DNA of 64,000 bases from Eleginops maclovinus (GCF_036324505.1 NC_086370.1:5997512-6061511), one strand, 5' to 3'. Counted from the first letter of the stretch, positions 28,090-47,700 are shown. Notes: generated by a model not told the origin, from the sequence alone. Program-made: numbers and translations.

Positions 28090-28265
28090 GCAGTCCGGGG
28101 TGGAGGCGAGGCCCCAGGAATGCTGTCATTAATCCTGGAGGAGGGCCGTCGCACACTCGGATTATTAGAGAAATAAATTTGCATGCTGCATATGAGCCAG
28201 GTGAAAAGCACTGAAGGCGCAAATTATATTTCCCTGACAGGCTGAGCGGGAGTCTGCCACTGTAT
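28090..28265. promoter_or_regulatory. Possible conserved element with POU octamer
   Basis: It contains a perfect octamer ATTTGCAT at 28177-28184, followed by GCTGCATATGA, plus CATTAATCC (paired-type homeodomain core) at 28127-28135 and GGATTATTAGAG. It lies in the spacer between the GT and CA arrays and looks non-repetitive. The enhancer role is inferred. Confidence 0.3.
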
Positions 28266-28270
28266 CGTTC

Positions 28271-28272
<2 letters not shown>

Positions 28273-28339
<67 letters not shown>
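28273..28339. repeat. (CA)33 microsatellite
   Basis: 67 bases of AC/CA units, the inverted counterpart of the GT array at 27905-28060. Confidence 0.98.
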
Positions 28340-30550
<2,211 letters not shown>

Positions 30551-30551
30551 T

Positions 30552-30810
30552 ATCTGCTCCCTGAACCACTCTTTCACAATTTGAGCCCGATGGATTCTGG
30601 CATTGTCATTTTGGAACATGCCCGTACCATCAGGGAAGAACAAATCCATTGATGGAATAACCTGGTCATTCAGTATATTAAGGTATATTCAGGCTGACCT
30701 CATTCCTTGGGCACATAATGTTACTGAACCTAGACCAGACCAACTGCAGCAACCCAGATCATAGCACTGCCCCCCACAGGCTTGTGACTTTTTTTGGGCC
30801 GGGCAGTGTA
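30552..30810 (-). mobile_element. Tc1/mariner-like transposon relic with DDE fragment
   Basis: Minus-strand translation of 30670 down to 30555 gives [20 protein letters not shown] followed by [11 protein letters not shown]. This is the Tc1-like transposase segment that carries the second catalytic Asp (the DN(A/D)xxH motif). Upstream in the gene (30770-30700) the same protein is recognisable (SAMIW) but frameshifted with a TAG in frame. Next to it, 30784-30808 is a terminal-repeat-like sequence (CACTGCCCGGCCCAAAAAAA on the minus strand) flanked by TA at 30809-30810. An internal deletion has joined the terminus directly to mid-transposase, removing the DNA-binding half. Non-functional. Confidence 0.82.
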
Positions 30811-32118
<1,308 letters not shown>

Positions 32119-32218
32119 CATGTTGGCAGTGAGGTAAACAAAAAGCCTGCTGGATTGTTGGAGCACAGTGGAAGGATGCCTGCCAGTTTCTACGCCACCG
32201 GGACTCTCTGACCTGCGC

Positions 32219-32354
<136 letters not shown>

Positions 32355-32494
32355 ATGCATGCATGTGTGCACTTTTGATTGTGTGTGTGTGCGACTGAAC
32401 TCAAAAAAGAAAACTCTCCGCCCGGTCCTTTAGTGATCACACTATACGTTTGCTCCTCTGCTGTGTGTGAAACTGAATGTTTCTGCCCTGTATT

Positions 32495-32496
<2 letters not shown>

Positions 32497-32589
<93 letters not shown>
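32497..32589. repeat. (GT)46 microsatellite
   Basis: Third array of the cluster, 145 bases after the second. Confidence 0.98.
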
Positions 32590-32592
<3 letters not shown>

Positions 32593-32807
32593 AAGCATGT
32601 GTGTGGGAGGCAAGCACATGAAGACGGCGCTCGCCTCATATTCAATGTGATCTGCAGCCTCACCTCTGTCATTATATATAGCATAGGATCCAGCTACATC
32701 TTTCATTATGCATTTCCTTCTTCTGCTCTATATTGTGAAACTTACATCTCAATTAGCCTCTCTGTGCTGGACATGAATTACGCTATTTGTGAAAGAAAAT
32801 GGAAACG

Positions 32808-33010
32808 CCAGGGTTGGGAGGGTTACTTTTAAAAATGCATTCAGTTACAATTACTAGTTACATTTAAAACAATGTAAGTAATAACCTAATCTGAGTATTA
32901 CAATATAAAAGCAATGTAACCTGATTACTTTGCGTTACTTTCGCATTAATAAAGACAAGAGAAACAAAAAGTAAATTCAATAAATCCAGTGTTTTATGTA
33001 ATTCAACAGA
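32808..33010 (+). mobile_element. MITE family D, 5' end (plus)
   Basis: It begins CCAGGGTTGGGAGGGTTACT; the full 22-base terminus is identical, inverted, to 63001-63022. After it come GTTACAATTACTAGTTACATTT and CTGATTACTTTGCGTTACTT, an AT-rich GTTAC/GTAAC-rich interior typical of a teleost non-autonomous DNA element. The 3' end is not identifiable. Confidence 0.55.
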
Positions 33011-33167
33011 ACAATGTGACCTTAAGGAAGAAGAAGATATTTAATATCAACATTTCAAGTCGTTAAGAATTATTGGATAGGTTTACCTGATAAAATAGTT
33101 TCCAACTGTTTTTTTGTTTTGTTTAATACATTAATTAAAGTAAAAACAGGAACAACATATATATTTT

Positions 33168-33240
33168 AAAGGGACCCTATTATGCTTTTTGGGTTTTTCC
33201 CTTTCCTGGGAGATTCTTTCCCTAACACCCCCAGCCAAAA
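33168..33240 (-). mobile_element. MITE family A, terminal fragment (minus)
   Basis: Starts TTTTAAAGGGACCCTATTATG followed by CTTTTTGGGTTTTTCCCTTTCCTG, the reverse of the family A 3' terminus (AGGAAAGGG...CATAATAGG-type...CTTTAA). The rest is missing. Confidence 0.65.
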
Positions 33241-33402
33241 TGATGTAATTTAAATCGGTGTTTTTATAGATTGTTGATCTTAACAACAACAACAAAAAAG
33301 AAACTATAGTTTACAATTTGTTTTTTTTTGTTGCTAAATTGACACTGCAGAGGCTGTGAGACAGTTTAAGGGTCAGGTCAAGAGAAATGTTTCTTAGTAG
33401 AT

Positions 33403-33960
33403 GTGGTATAGAGTGGTGCAGTGATGATGTATTTTCGTAGGCTGACCCAGAAATTAGCAATGTAAGGGCTCCTTTGACAAAAAGCAATGGAATTTTCCAT
33501 TGCTTTTTTATGTGTATTGCAGAAAATAAGCTTTGTGACTAACTCATGTTTATGATACTTAACATGTTTTGTTCTGCATGATTATCTCCACGTATCATTT
33601 TGTGATTTTTGAAAGGTATATGTAATTGTCAGAAATAAAACACTAACTTAATGCTATAAATGAACATCATGTTCCTTTAGCTGCGGGCGCCACCTCTAAG
33701 CTAAAGGCTGACTTGTGTCGGCGCGATGACATTTAGTAGTTTGTATTGTCTCTTGTTAACAACCGCTGTTTTTGTGACACAAAGAAGCTTAATAAATGAA
33801 CAAGTAGGGCTATTAATGTTGTATTTTCTTAAAAAACAACATAAAAACATGAACATTGCTTAGGCTTGTGTTCACCACAGACCATATGTCCGGCTTCTAA
33901 ACCAAAACAGGTGTAAAAAACTATTGACTTTGACACAGTGGTAAAATGCTATTACTCAAT
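33403..33960 (+). repeat. Dispersed repeat family C, longest copy
   Basis: It shares ordered motifs with 47429-47720 and 54151-54400: ATAGAGTGGTGCAGTGATGATGT, GTAGGC, AAATTAGCAATGTAAGGGCTCC, AAGCAATGG and, further on, ACTATTGACTTTGACACAG. No open frame. The middle contains AGCTGCGGGCGCCACCTCTAAGC. Family identity is not recognised. Confidence 0.6.
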
Positions 33961-35530
33961 ACTGCACAACTATATTGCCCAATTTCCTGAGCAGAAACTG
34001 TTTCCATTACCAGGTTCAGTACAGGAATCACTGTCACAAAGTTCAGCTTTTTACTTGGGAATACCACAAATGAAATGACCTTTACCGCCATGTATCAGGA
34101 GGGCACCACAAAGACAGATCTCTCAAAACCTTGACAAATGAAACCAAATCTATTTTCATGAATAGTTACCACTGGAGGAAAGAGAAAATGTGCTTGTTGT
34201 AATTTGGGTTAACTGAAACACAGTCACAGTGTGTTCTGATGGGCAGTGGACAGCTCCACTGGAACAGCATCAGAGGATTGACACCTTGCTCAAGGGCACC
34301 TTGACAGTCTTTCTTCAAAGAAGGGAGAGCCTTACTTAGTCACACTCTCAGTTTAAAATGCTGCCCACGTCATGTCAACATATTCTTGGATACTTGCCCA
34401 GACAGTTTTTCTTAATCTCACATTAACATATCTGGTATACAGGGCCATATGAAGCTGTGAAATGGAAGAGGAGTCCTAGATTTACATACAGACACAAATA
34501 CACACATACAAGCCATGCTTCTTGCCAAACTGGGGAGGTGTGATTGTGATGCGTCATTGTTATACAAATGTCACTGCATTATCTCTGGACTGGACCCCTC
34601 AGGCTTCCATACAGAATACTGACCCCTGGCAGACCAAGTTAAGCAATCCCAGACTGACAGATAACTCCGTCAGTACTCAGGGAGAAACCAGATAATTGGT
34701 GTATGTAGAAGTTTTTACCAATATGGGGTTCAATAGTATAGGTAGACACAGAAACTGACTGAATGTTCAGGAAGATCAGTTTACTCATTCAAGTACAGGC
34801 ATGGTCAAAACCAAGAGATCTGTCAATCAAGCAAACAAGTCCAAAAGGGACGGGGAGAATACCCGGGGTCCAGAGCCAGGCAGAGCAGTTAAGCAGACTC
34901 ACAGCTAACTGAACAGCTTACACACAAGACAATCAGGCAGGGGGAAAAGTGAAAGGGAAGTGGTGTACATGCTGTATATGGGATAATCATGCCAGAAATT
35001 TGAGAAGAACATCGACATACATTCTGTTTGATCCACATTGGCATTCCTATGAAAACAATACCAAAGTGACAACAAGAGAAAAAAACAACTTCAACCAGAG
35101 TTGAAATCCAAATAACTTCAGAATATTAGAATGATTCTTTTTCAGGGATCAGTTGGATTTTGCTCATTGACTTGCAATGCCTGTATTCCACCAAAAGTGG
35201 ATGTGCCGACACACATAAGAGTCCCGTTTTTGTTTTCAATAGATGCACAAACACAAAAAACCTAGTGGACATGTAATATTTAGGAATGTTCTGTGCACAT
35301 AAATGCGAGAAGTTGCCAACCAAACAAACTTAATTCAAGATAATCTAATCCGTTCTGTGAAAAATACCCAAATCATGAGCTATTTTAGTGTAAGTGAGAA
35401 TGTTTCTGCCACAACCATCTCATTTGGTGCCTTTCCTTGTCAAATTGTACAAATCTCCTACATATTATGCAAAAGTTAGTGTTGTAATTGATTGAGCCTT
35501 GTGTTGGTCTCCCTGAGAAGGTGGCAGATT
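33961..35530. other. Non-coding with a possible LTR-type fragment at 34760-34960
   Basis: 34760-34960 contains AGTTTACTCATTCAAGTACAGGCATGG, AGTCCAAAAGGGACGG and ACACAAGACAATCAGGCAGGGG, resembling reverse-strand sequence of retroelement-derived repeats seen in fish. No terminus is visible, so this is a weak call. The rest is unrecognised. Confidence 0.3.
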
Positions 35531-35640
35531 GTGTGGTAGTGTCTGAATGTATGTGTGTGAATGTGTGAATGTTCACTTGTGTATGTAAAAAGCCCTTTGA
35601 GTGGTCTGGAAACTGTAAAAACACTATATGAATGCATCCC
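35531..35640 (+). mobile_element. SINE 3' tail fragment
   Basis: The sequence GAATGTGTGAATGTT...AAAAAGCCCTTTGAGTGGTCTGG followed by AAAAACACTATATGAATGCA matches the conserved tail style (GCGCTTTGAGTGGTC, AAAAGCGCTATATAAATGCA) of teleost tRNA-derived SINEs. The head is absent. Probably the same family as 13732-13985. Confidence 0.65.
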
Positions 35641-37540
35641 ATGTATGGTATATAATATGAAACTATAACCATGGATGTTTCGATACATGTGATTTGGACT
35701 CAGGGGTGGTACAATAGAAGAAATCTGTATGCACAACAGTTGCAATTTCTTATTTTGCAAAAGATATCAAAACTGCCAATCCCTCAATTTTGATGAGGTA
35801 AAAGTCTAACAAACTTCGAAATTGGAGGTTCCAAGGAGCAAATGAATGCAGCACATGGATTCGTTCACCCATCTAAGCCTTTGGCTCATGTTGTTCACTG
35901 ACCTGTCACATTAATACTGGCCCACCTACCCCAACAGTGCCGGACAGCTGACACTAGCGCTCCCCTCCCCTTCTTTTCCTAATGTGTTGTGATAAGGAGC
36001 TTATGTGTGGTTTCCCCAGCATATCACCCCCCTCAAGCTATTCTGTGGGCATACATCTCCCGATCGCCTCCATGGAAAGAAGATGCTGGCAAGAGCGGAA
36101 TTCTGACGTTGAGGCGGGGAATGGTTTCATTCTAACCTGGGCTAAAGACAACGCCAGGAGAGGCCAAAGCTTAAGGAAAAGACAGAAGTGATTCCATTGT
36201 TTTTCCCACTTGTTGTTGCCTGTACCCGCATCAGGGATTACCTTTGTTTTGATTAGATGAGTAGACAATATTGCGCAGACTTTGATGAGGGCAATACAGT
36301 TATTGGTTTCAATTTGGTGCATGCCTTTCCAAACCAAAGAAATGACCAAAAGCAGATGCAAAGCAAAGCTTTTCTCCTCTATGTCCATCAGACACAACAG
36401 GAGGATATTCTAGCTTCCTAATCTTTTCAGGAGAAATCAGTTCCACATGTGGGACGAATGCAGTGTTTACATCAACTGATTCTGATGGCTCAGAAACTGT
36501 TTATGTGTGTGTGTGTCTTGATTCAGCTACCCCACGTGCGTATGATGTTGGCATGTGCGTTTCAAATCCCCTGAGAGCAGACTGTAAGATGTCGATAGCC
36601 AACCTGAAAATGACAGGCACAGAGGGAGTGTGTTTAGCAGTTTGGTTGGATCTTAAAAAGGTCACACCCACACACACAAAGACACCCACTTTTACAGGAA
36701 AAAAATAAATAATAAGATGACCTTCTTTGTCACCTCCTTCTCAAGCTAAATGCTGAAGATTTTGTAGTTTTCCAGGCAGCATTTTCACATTGCAATTCTT
36801 ACCGGTACTTCCTTGTGTCATTCTAATCACCGTTATAAAATTACCAACAAAACATGTTGTGCATTTCTTCTGCAACTGTCAAATTTGGTTTCATGGCAAA
36901 CCGTTGAACCTCAAATCTTGGTGAATATAGTAACATTTTAACATGTTGAGGTAGGTACACTGATTTAGAAAAAAAATTGAAACTGGGGGTTTTGAGATGT
37001 TTCGCAACCCGCAGCATGAACCTGACATTCTTTTTCTTCTGAGTGTTTATCAACACAATTCAACAAGTGTTGTATTTATTTAGGTAGGCTAGAGTTTGGC
37101 TAAGACCGCAATGGTACTCAGTTAACCGTTCTTCACGGATCCACATTTTTGTTTTGAATAGTATTGATTCTATGACATCAAGTTAGGTCAACAATTCATG
37201 TCACAAAGTGTTTAGTAATACTTACAAAGCAATCAAATGTTGTTGGCTCTCTACCTTACTATGAGTTCAGTGATGACAAATAAACTACACTGTTTCGTGT
37301 TTCATGTAAGAACATTTGAATTTAGCTCAATTCCCTAGAAACTACCTCAATGAGCAAGAAGCGTGACTGTAGAGTTTCAAACGTTTTTAACTTCCCAAAA
37401 ATAACTTTCTGTGTGCATTCAAACCTCCAATAGACATCGTGAAGTGCCATGATCTGGTGGGCACTTGACAAATCAAAATGGCGTTGTATTTCCCCCATTG
37501 CATATATGCTAAGTAAATATTGCTTTTCATTATCAAGCAA
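35641..37540. other. Unique non-coding sequence, no gene supported
   Basis: 36000-36190 is complex and may be constrained. Elsewhere AT-rich. Frames up to 119 codons have no domain. Confidence 0.5.
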
Positions 37541-37542
37541 TC

Positions 37543-37770
37543 AATCAATCAAAGTTTATTTATAGAGCCCAATATCACACATTTTACATTTGTCTCAGCG
37601 GACTTTACAGTTTGTACATAATATGAATACGAATACGACCCCCTCTGTCCTTGGACCGTCACATCGGACAAGGAAAAACTTCCTATGAAACCCCAGAGGA
37701 AACCCCACTGAAACCTTGGGGAGATAAACAGAGGAGGGATCCCTCTCCCAGGAAGGACAGACGGTACATT
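37543..37770 (-). mobile_element. Teleost interspersed repeat (probable retroelement 3' end, minus)
   Basis: Starts with an ATCA microrepeat (CAATCAATCAATCAAAGTTTAT), then TTATAGAGCCCAATATCACA, TTTGTCTCAGCGGACTTTACAG, CTGTCCTTGGACCGTCACATCGG, AAGGAAAAACTTCC and AGAGGAGGGATCCCTCTCCC. I recognise this arrangement as a common fish repeat. The ATTG-type microrepeat would be the 3' tail if the element is read on the minus strand. A short possible fragment (GCCCAATATCACAAATCAC) also occurs at 43617-43637. Confidence 0.65.
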
Positions 37771-39215
37771 TTCCATGTTTTCGTTCATGCTTTTTAAGTT
37801 GTCTGTTGTTCAAATGGCTAACAGGGTTTCAAAATGTGGGTAATACATTGACAGATTTGTTCGCCCAATCCCCATACGATCTTTCCTAGAGTTTGGCAAT
37901 CCAGACACAAAAAACCTTGTACTAGTCGTTTGTACAGGTGTACTTTGCATCTTAACTGTGGTTTGCTTCTCGACATTACTCTGGACGTATCATTTTCAGC
38001 AGCAGCAGTATGTCAGTTTGTCGACATTTTGTATTCGCTGCCCCCAAGTGGCCAAAAGTGAACTTAAAAAGTTTAAACTCTTGCCATTAGTCTGGTATCT
38101 TATAAAGTATGTCCATAAATTAAAGAATATAAGGGAGCATCTGGTACCTACAACCTTACAGCCAACAGAAGTAGCTGTTATGTGAGAAAATTCAACTTTA
38201 GGTTAGCACGGTGCTACTCAGAACTCAAGGATGTCGGTGACCATCAGATACATTATTACAACTGTACATCTATTCAGTTGTTTCCATCTTTGCAGCTTGT
38301 CCTGCTTTGATGTCGAGTGGAAAGATCATTCTACAGAGCCTACACAGAAGTGAGAAGATTTTATAAAAATCAATATAGACCAATGTCAAATGATTTCACA
38401 TAACACTAGAGAACAGTATAAAAAAAACCTCTTGCACTTGTGGCATAATCTTATAAACTTCCCTGGTAGCACATTTTTTCTCTCTGCCTCATTTTTCCTC
38501 TGTTTCTTTCTCTTTGTATCTGTTCATTGGCCATCTTCACTCCATTTCCCTGGTGCCAGGCCTGAGCTTGGTGAAACTGAAAATAAAGTGAGAAAAAGAG
38601 AAAGAAGAGGGGAATATCGTATTTCCATTCCACGTTGGATCACTGGAGTGAAGTCTGAAACCACAGAGTGCGCTGGCACTGGACAAAGAGGCTGGATTCA
38701 ATAAATATGTGGACTAAGCTCTCCTATTCAGACCCCACAGTATTGAATTCCTTATTTAGGTCATTTAGACTGGGCAAAATTGATACAGTATGCAGCTCAA
38801 ATCTACAGTTTCGTTTTTTCTCTCTCTGTCTTTGCCTTTCTAAATAAAAAAAGAGATGAGAGGGAAAGCACTGTGTGTGGGTGTGCAGGAATCATGAGAG
38901 TGAAGGAGTAAGAAAGAAAAAGGGCTTTCGTTTTACATGTATGACTGCAAATGTGTGTGTTGGCAATAACATAAAGGACAGAGGCAAGAAATAACATATT
39001 GGGCATGATAAGCAAAAATTGAATGAAAGAGATTGAGAAATATAGCCAGTTAAGAGACAAGCGAACCACCAGGTACATTTCTTGCATGGGCCAATGTTAT
39101 TCAGTAGCAGCTATCAATAGTCAGGAAAATCTGTACCATCAATTTCACATTTCAAGGAAAATGCCTTTACCGCTGTTTTGTGAATAAAATAATTGACATT
39201 TCAAAATGTATAGGT
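37771..39215. other. Non-coding; CTCF-like motif at 38038
   Basis: Unique DNA. CTGCCCCCAAGTGG at 38038-38051 is a one-mismatch match, on the minus strand, to the CTCF core consensus CCASYAGGGGGCAS. No gene identified. Confidence 0.4.
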
Positions 39216-39217
39216 TT

Positions 39218-39566
39218 AAAGAGGACATATTATGTCATGCCCCTTAGCCTTAGCTTGGGGAGAGGTCTACCGGAAATGTATCTTTATATTAACGTCCTGC
39301 CCCTTAGCCCATCACGTACAGTGTGTTTGAGCGCTAGCCTAAGAAGTGCGAGTGTTACAAAGTGATGTCGCTATGTTACAAACGTAAACGAAGGAGTACA
39401 ATGGAGGCGTTTCAGGCAGGGGGGGGGGGGTTGGTGGTAGAGAAACTCCCTCCCGAGGCAACTTTGGGATTTTACCCTTTGCATACCATTTACATGCACT
39501 TAAACCTATAATACACATTACAGGAAAGGGAGAATTGCAAAAAGCAAAGTACAATAGAGCCCCTTA
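39218..39566 (+). mobile_element. MITE family A copy with both ends
   Basis: It runs from TTTAAAGAGGACATATTATG at the 5' end to TAGAGCCCCTTAATG at the 3' end. These ends are imperfect inverted repeats, as seen also in the 19.4-kb copy (GGGCCTCTTTAA). TTAA at the termini suggests a TTAA target, as used by piggyBac/Kolobok-like elements. The interior has CATCACGTACAGTGTG, GATGTCGCTATGTTAC, GGCGTTTCAGGCAGG, a G12 run at 39419-39430 and GGGATTTTACCCTTTGCA. The GATTGGTTAGC segment present at 19.4 kb is absent here. Confidence 0.85.
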
Positions 39567-41190
39567 ATGTCCACCTAATGATGAGACATCATGAATCGTC
39601 CTGAGAAAACCATGCTAGGTATGTTGCATTTCTTTAATTACCCAACATTTTTTTCACGTTTAACCAAAACAAAATAATGCATTGCTATTGGAGCTATGCA
39701 TGTTTTTGACTGTGGATTGGGGGAGCTCTACCGGAAACGTATCCCATTTCTTTTTAGAGTCTTCAACTTTTTCTATCCAATATTTTTTAAATACTGTGAA
39801 TTATTTAAAACAAAATAACTTTTTCACTTGTGTGAAAGAAGGAAATCTTCCTGAATGTAGTGTATATGTGGACAGTGAAAATCTTTAGTGGCGCATGAAA
39901 GGTTAAAACCAGTCATTTACCAGGAACTGTGTGTGGAAGAGGCTAAAGTGTGTGCTTGTGTGTGTGGGAGACAGAGAGCGAGTAAGAGGTGGTATTTTGT
40001 GGACATTTTATTAGAGTCTCAATGAGGTCTGCACTAGACAATGCTCTCCTGCCTCCTCGTTTAGCCTGATCTTAATTGGCCATTAGATTGAAAAATAGCC
40101 TACACCTCCTATCCTCCTCCTCTCTTCTCCTCTGCAGCTTCAGAGCTGATTAGACCTTTGATTTACTAATAAACACAAAGAAACAGATTAGCGGCGGGCT
40201 GAGACAGCATCAGACATGCTTAACTGTGTCTAGAATAGGAAAACACCAGCCGAGGCCTTAAGAATCTTTCAAGCCATCTGATCTTAGTGGAAAGAGTTTT
40301 TAATTCAAAGGCATTGCTGACAAGAGACATGCGTTACTGGAATAGGAGTACACAACACTTTTATTACTTTTTTAGTCTCAAATGATCGTTAACAATATCA
40401 AAATATATGTGACCGGCTCCATCAGAATCAGTCTGATATCACAACGGTGCGGTCCGACATAATCCTGGATCCATGTAAAAAACGTGTGTTACGGCCATTT
40501 AGGGTTTTAGTTGATTTTAAACAAATAAATAAACCTTTATCGCCATCCTCAGATTATACATTTTTGAGGCTTGTAAAGACGAGGTGAGAACTCCAGCGAT
40601 AACTACTCCCCCTCCCTCCCTACGTCTTCTTAAAATTGTGAGAGACATGCTTAGATAACACGGCTGGGTCCGGTACAGTTTGTTTTCTTGGTCTAATCTA
40701 AAATTAAAATAAAGTCTTAATTTATGGAATAATAAAATATTAGCGGAGCAACGTTATGGCGGTGGCATTAGAAGAGACTGTATGTGTTGTGTGTCATTCC
40801 TAGAAATACATACAGCGTTCACATATCGCATATGCATCACCAACTGTCTTCAACAACCTTTTACATCCCTGTTGAAAAACTAAAAACATCCTCATCCTCG
40901 ATGCAACTAGCTTAAAATAAGTTAGCCTTCTCATACCGTAAATGGATCCAAAATGCCCCACTGTTAACATTATGAGAGGGACAGTCTGCTAATGAACCTT
41001 CTTATAGACTGACATATTTCAGAATCACAGCTAAAGGAAAGGTGTTCCTAAGGGAGGGACCAAGGGGTATTATGCCACAAAAGTGTTTGGCCTTGGACCC
41101 CCTTCAAAATAACTTCAAAATTGTGTTTTGGTAACAGTCATCATGTTATGTGACATTTTGCCAAATATTTGGAGAGCTAGAACAATGTAA
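39567..41190. other. Unique non-coding; possible conserved block 40000-40340
   Basis: 40000-40340 contains CTTAATTGGCCATTAGATTG, CCTTTGATTTACTAATAAAC and AGTTTTTAATTCAAAGG in complex sequence, suggestive of a conserved element. The rest is unrecognised AT-rich DNA. Confidence 0.35.
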
Positions 41191-41191
41191 A

Positions 41192-41675
41192 TGTCACAAT
41201 CTTGGTTTTTGTGTTTAGTTTCCTGTTTTATTTTGACATTTATTTTCTCCGTGCCTCACTTCCTGTGTTTTCCCTCCTGGGTCTGATTGTCTCATTGTGT
41301 TCACCTGCTGAACCTGTGTTTCACCCCCCTCCCCAGCTGTGTCTTGTCTTGTGATTGGTCTATTTAGTCTTGCTTTCTTTATTGATCTTTGTGAGTTTGT
41401 TGTCGGTTTTCCCCTTGGTTCGGTTCCTGAGCTCTTGATTACATGTTTTGGATGTCCTTTGTCTGCCCTCCCATGTTTTTTAAGGGTCCTTGTTTTTTTG
41501 TTTTGTTTTGTTGACTCATTTTCCTTTTGTTCAACCTCGCTTGCTCGTGCAGTTTTTGTGTTTATTTTGTACCAGCTTTTAATTGAATAAAGCTTGCTTT
41601 TTGTTTATATTCTTGTATCCGCCTCCCCTGTTTTTCTACTGCGTTTGTGTCCTCCTTACTCTACCCGTGAGAACA
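41192..41675 (+). mobile_element. Solo LTR, gypsy-like
   Basis: Begins TGTCACAATCTTGGTTTTTG and ends GTCCTCCTTACTCTACCCGTGAGA(ACA), a decayed TGTGACA-type end. Inside are a T-rich U3/R, an AATAAA signal at 41586-41591 and the downstream GTATCCGCCTCCCCTG / CTGCGTTTGTGTCCTCC block characteristic of fish gypsy LTRs. No internal gag-pol is present on either side, so it is best read as a solo LTR formed by recombination. No clean target-site duplication is visible. Confidence 0.7.
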
Positions 41676-41795
41676 CATATCACTGGAAAGCTAAGAATTT
41701 CCTGGGTGCAACAATGTAAAAACGAAATCATGCCAAGGATATGTTTGTAATTTCTAGTCAGAATATGTCTTTACACTTGAAATAAGACATACAAC

Positions 41796-42437
41796 CTTAA
41801 AGTTGCCATAGAATGGAAATCTGTATTTCCCTTGGCATAGTTGAATAAGGAGAGTTTGGTACATTGAACTGACATACCGTAAACCTCAAACACCATTGTT
41901 TCCTCCTTCACGTGCAAATCATGAATATGCATATCACAGCGGTAAAACGGGTGAATTACAACAATCCCAGTGTGTGACGTCACACACTGTAGTCCAGCCC
42001 CGACATTTGCATACCCCAGCTGCTGGAAACACTAACGCTAACACTGACCACTCCGTAACGTTGCTCTCCAATCTCCGATCAACTGGCTGTTCTTCAAATT
42101 CCTCGGTTTCCTCATCCGATAAAGGCTCAAAGATGTAAGGTTGGATGCCAACAGCCTCCATGGTTCATCTCTCACAGTTTCGCAAACTTCACTTACTTCT
42201 GTGGGCTCTGAAGCAGGCCATCGGTTGCTCCTTGTAAACCAGCCAATCAGAGCAGAGCTCATCATCATTATTTAAATGACCCCCCAAATAAGGCAATTCA
42301 GTTTGTTCATTCTAAGACCAAATCATAGGGTTATAAATGGGCCTGTAAAACAGCATCTGGACAGTGTTATACCTTCTTTGTAGACATCAGACAACAATTT
42401 AAAATGCCAGATAGATGCATTCTGTGGCACCTTTAAG
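41796..42437. mobile_element. MITE with 20-bp TIRs, TTAA-type ends
   Basis: The left end CTTAAAGTTGCCATAGAATG (41796-41815) and the reverse of the right end (42418-42437), CTTAAAGGTGCCACAGAATG, match at 18 of 20 bases. The outermost TTAA-AG fits a TTAA target preference. The 642-bp interior has no transposase frame. It contains a perfect 22-bp palindrome at 41968-41989 centred on the CRE TGACGTCA, and an AATATGCATAT POU-like motif. A related 3' end fragment may lie at 53361-53390. Confidence 0.82.
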
Positions 42438-45469
<3,032 letters not shown>

Positions 45470-45603
45470 TAGAGGGTCCTATAAAGTAGCATCCTAGCTT
45501 AGCTTGTCTCAAAGGTTGTTAAACAGGTGATTAATTTCACAAGGCAACACCTTTTAAACTTTGATGACTGGGTTTATATAGAGCACCAATGTGGCAAATA
45601 TAA

Positions 45604-47428
<1,825 letters not shown>

Positions 47429-47700
47429 TATAATAGAGTTGTGCAGTGATGATATATGTTTGTAAGCAAACCCAAAGTTAGAATTGAAGGTCTACTACCA
47501 CGAAGAACAATGGGATTTTTAAATACTTCAAAATATAGGATCCTAATAAAAAGACACATTTATGGTTATAACACGTTTTGTCCATTTTGATAGTTCTCAT
47601 TATATTCACACCACCTTTATAATTGTTTAAGCATGAATGAAATTGCTTAAAGTAAAGGTATAAACGTATAGTGGTGGCATGACTTTGTGTCCACACCGCT
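47429..47700 (+). repeat. Dispersed repeat family C, second copy
   Basis: It shares the start TAATAGAGTTGTGCAGTGATGAT, then AAAGTTAGAATTGAAGG and AACAATGGGATTTTT with the copies at 33403 and 54151. Strongly diverged. Confidence 0.5.
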
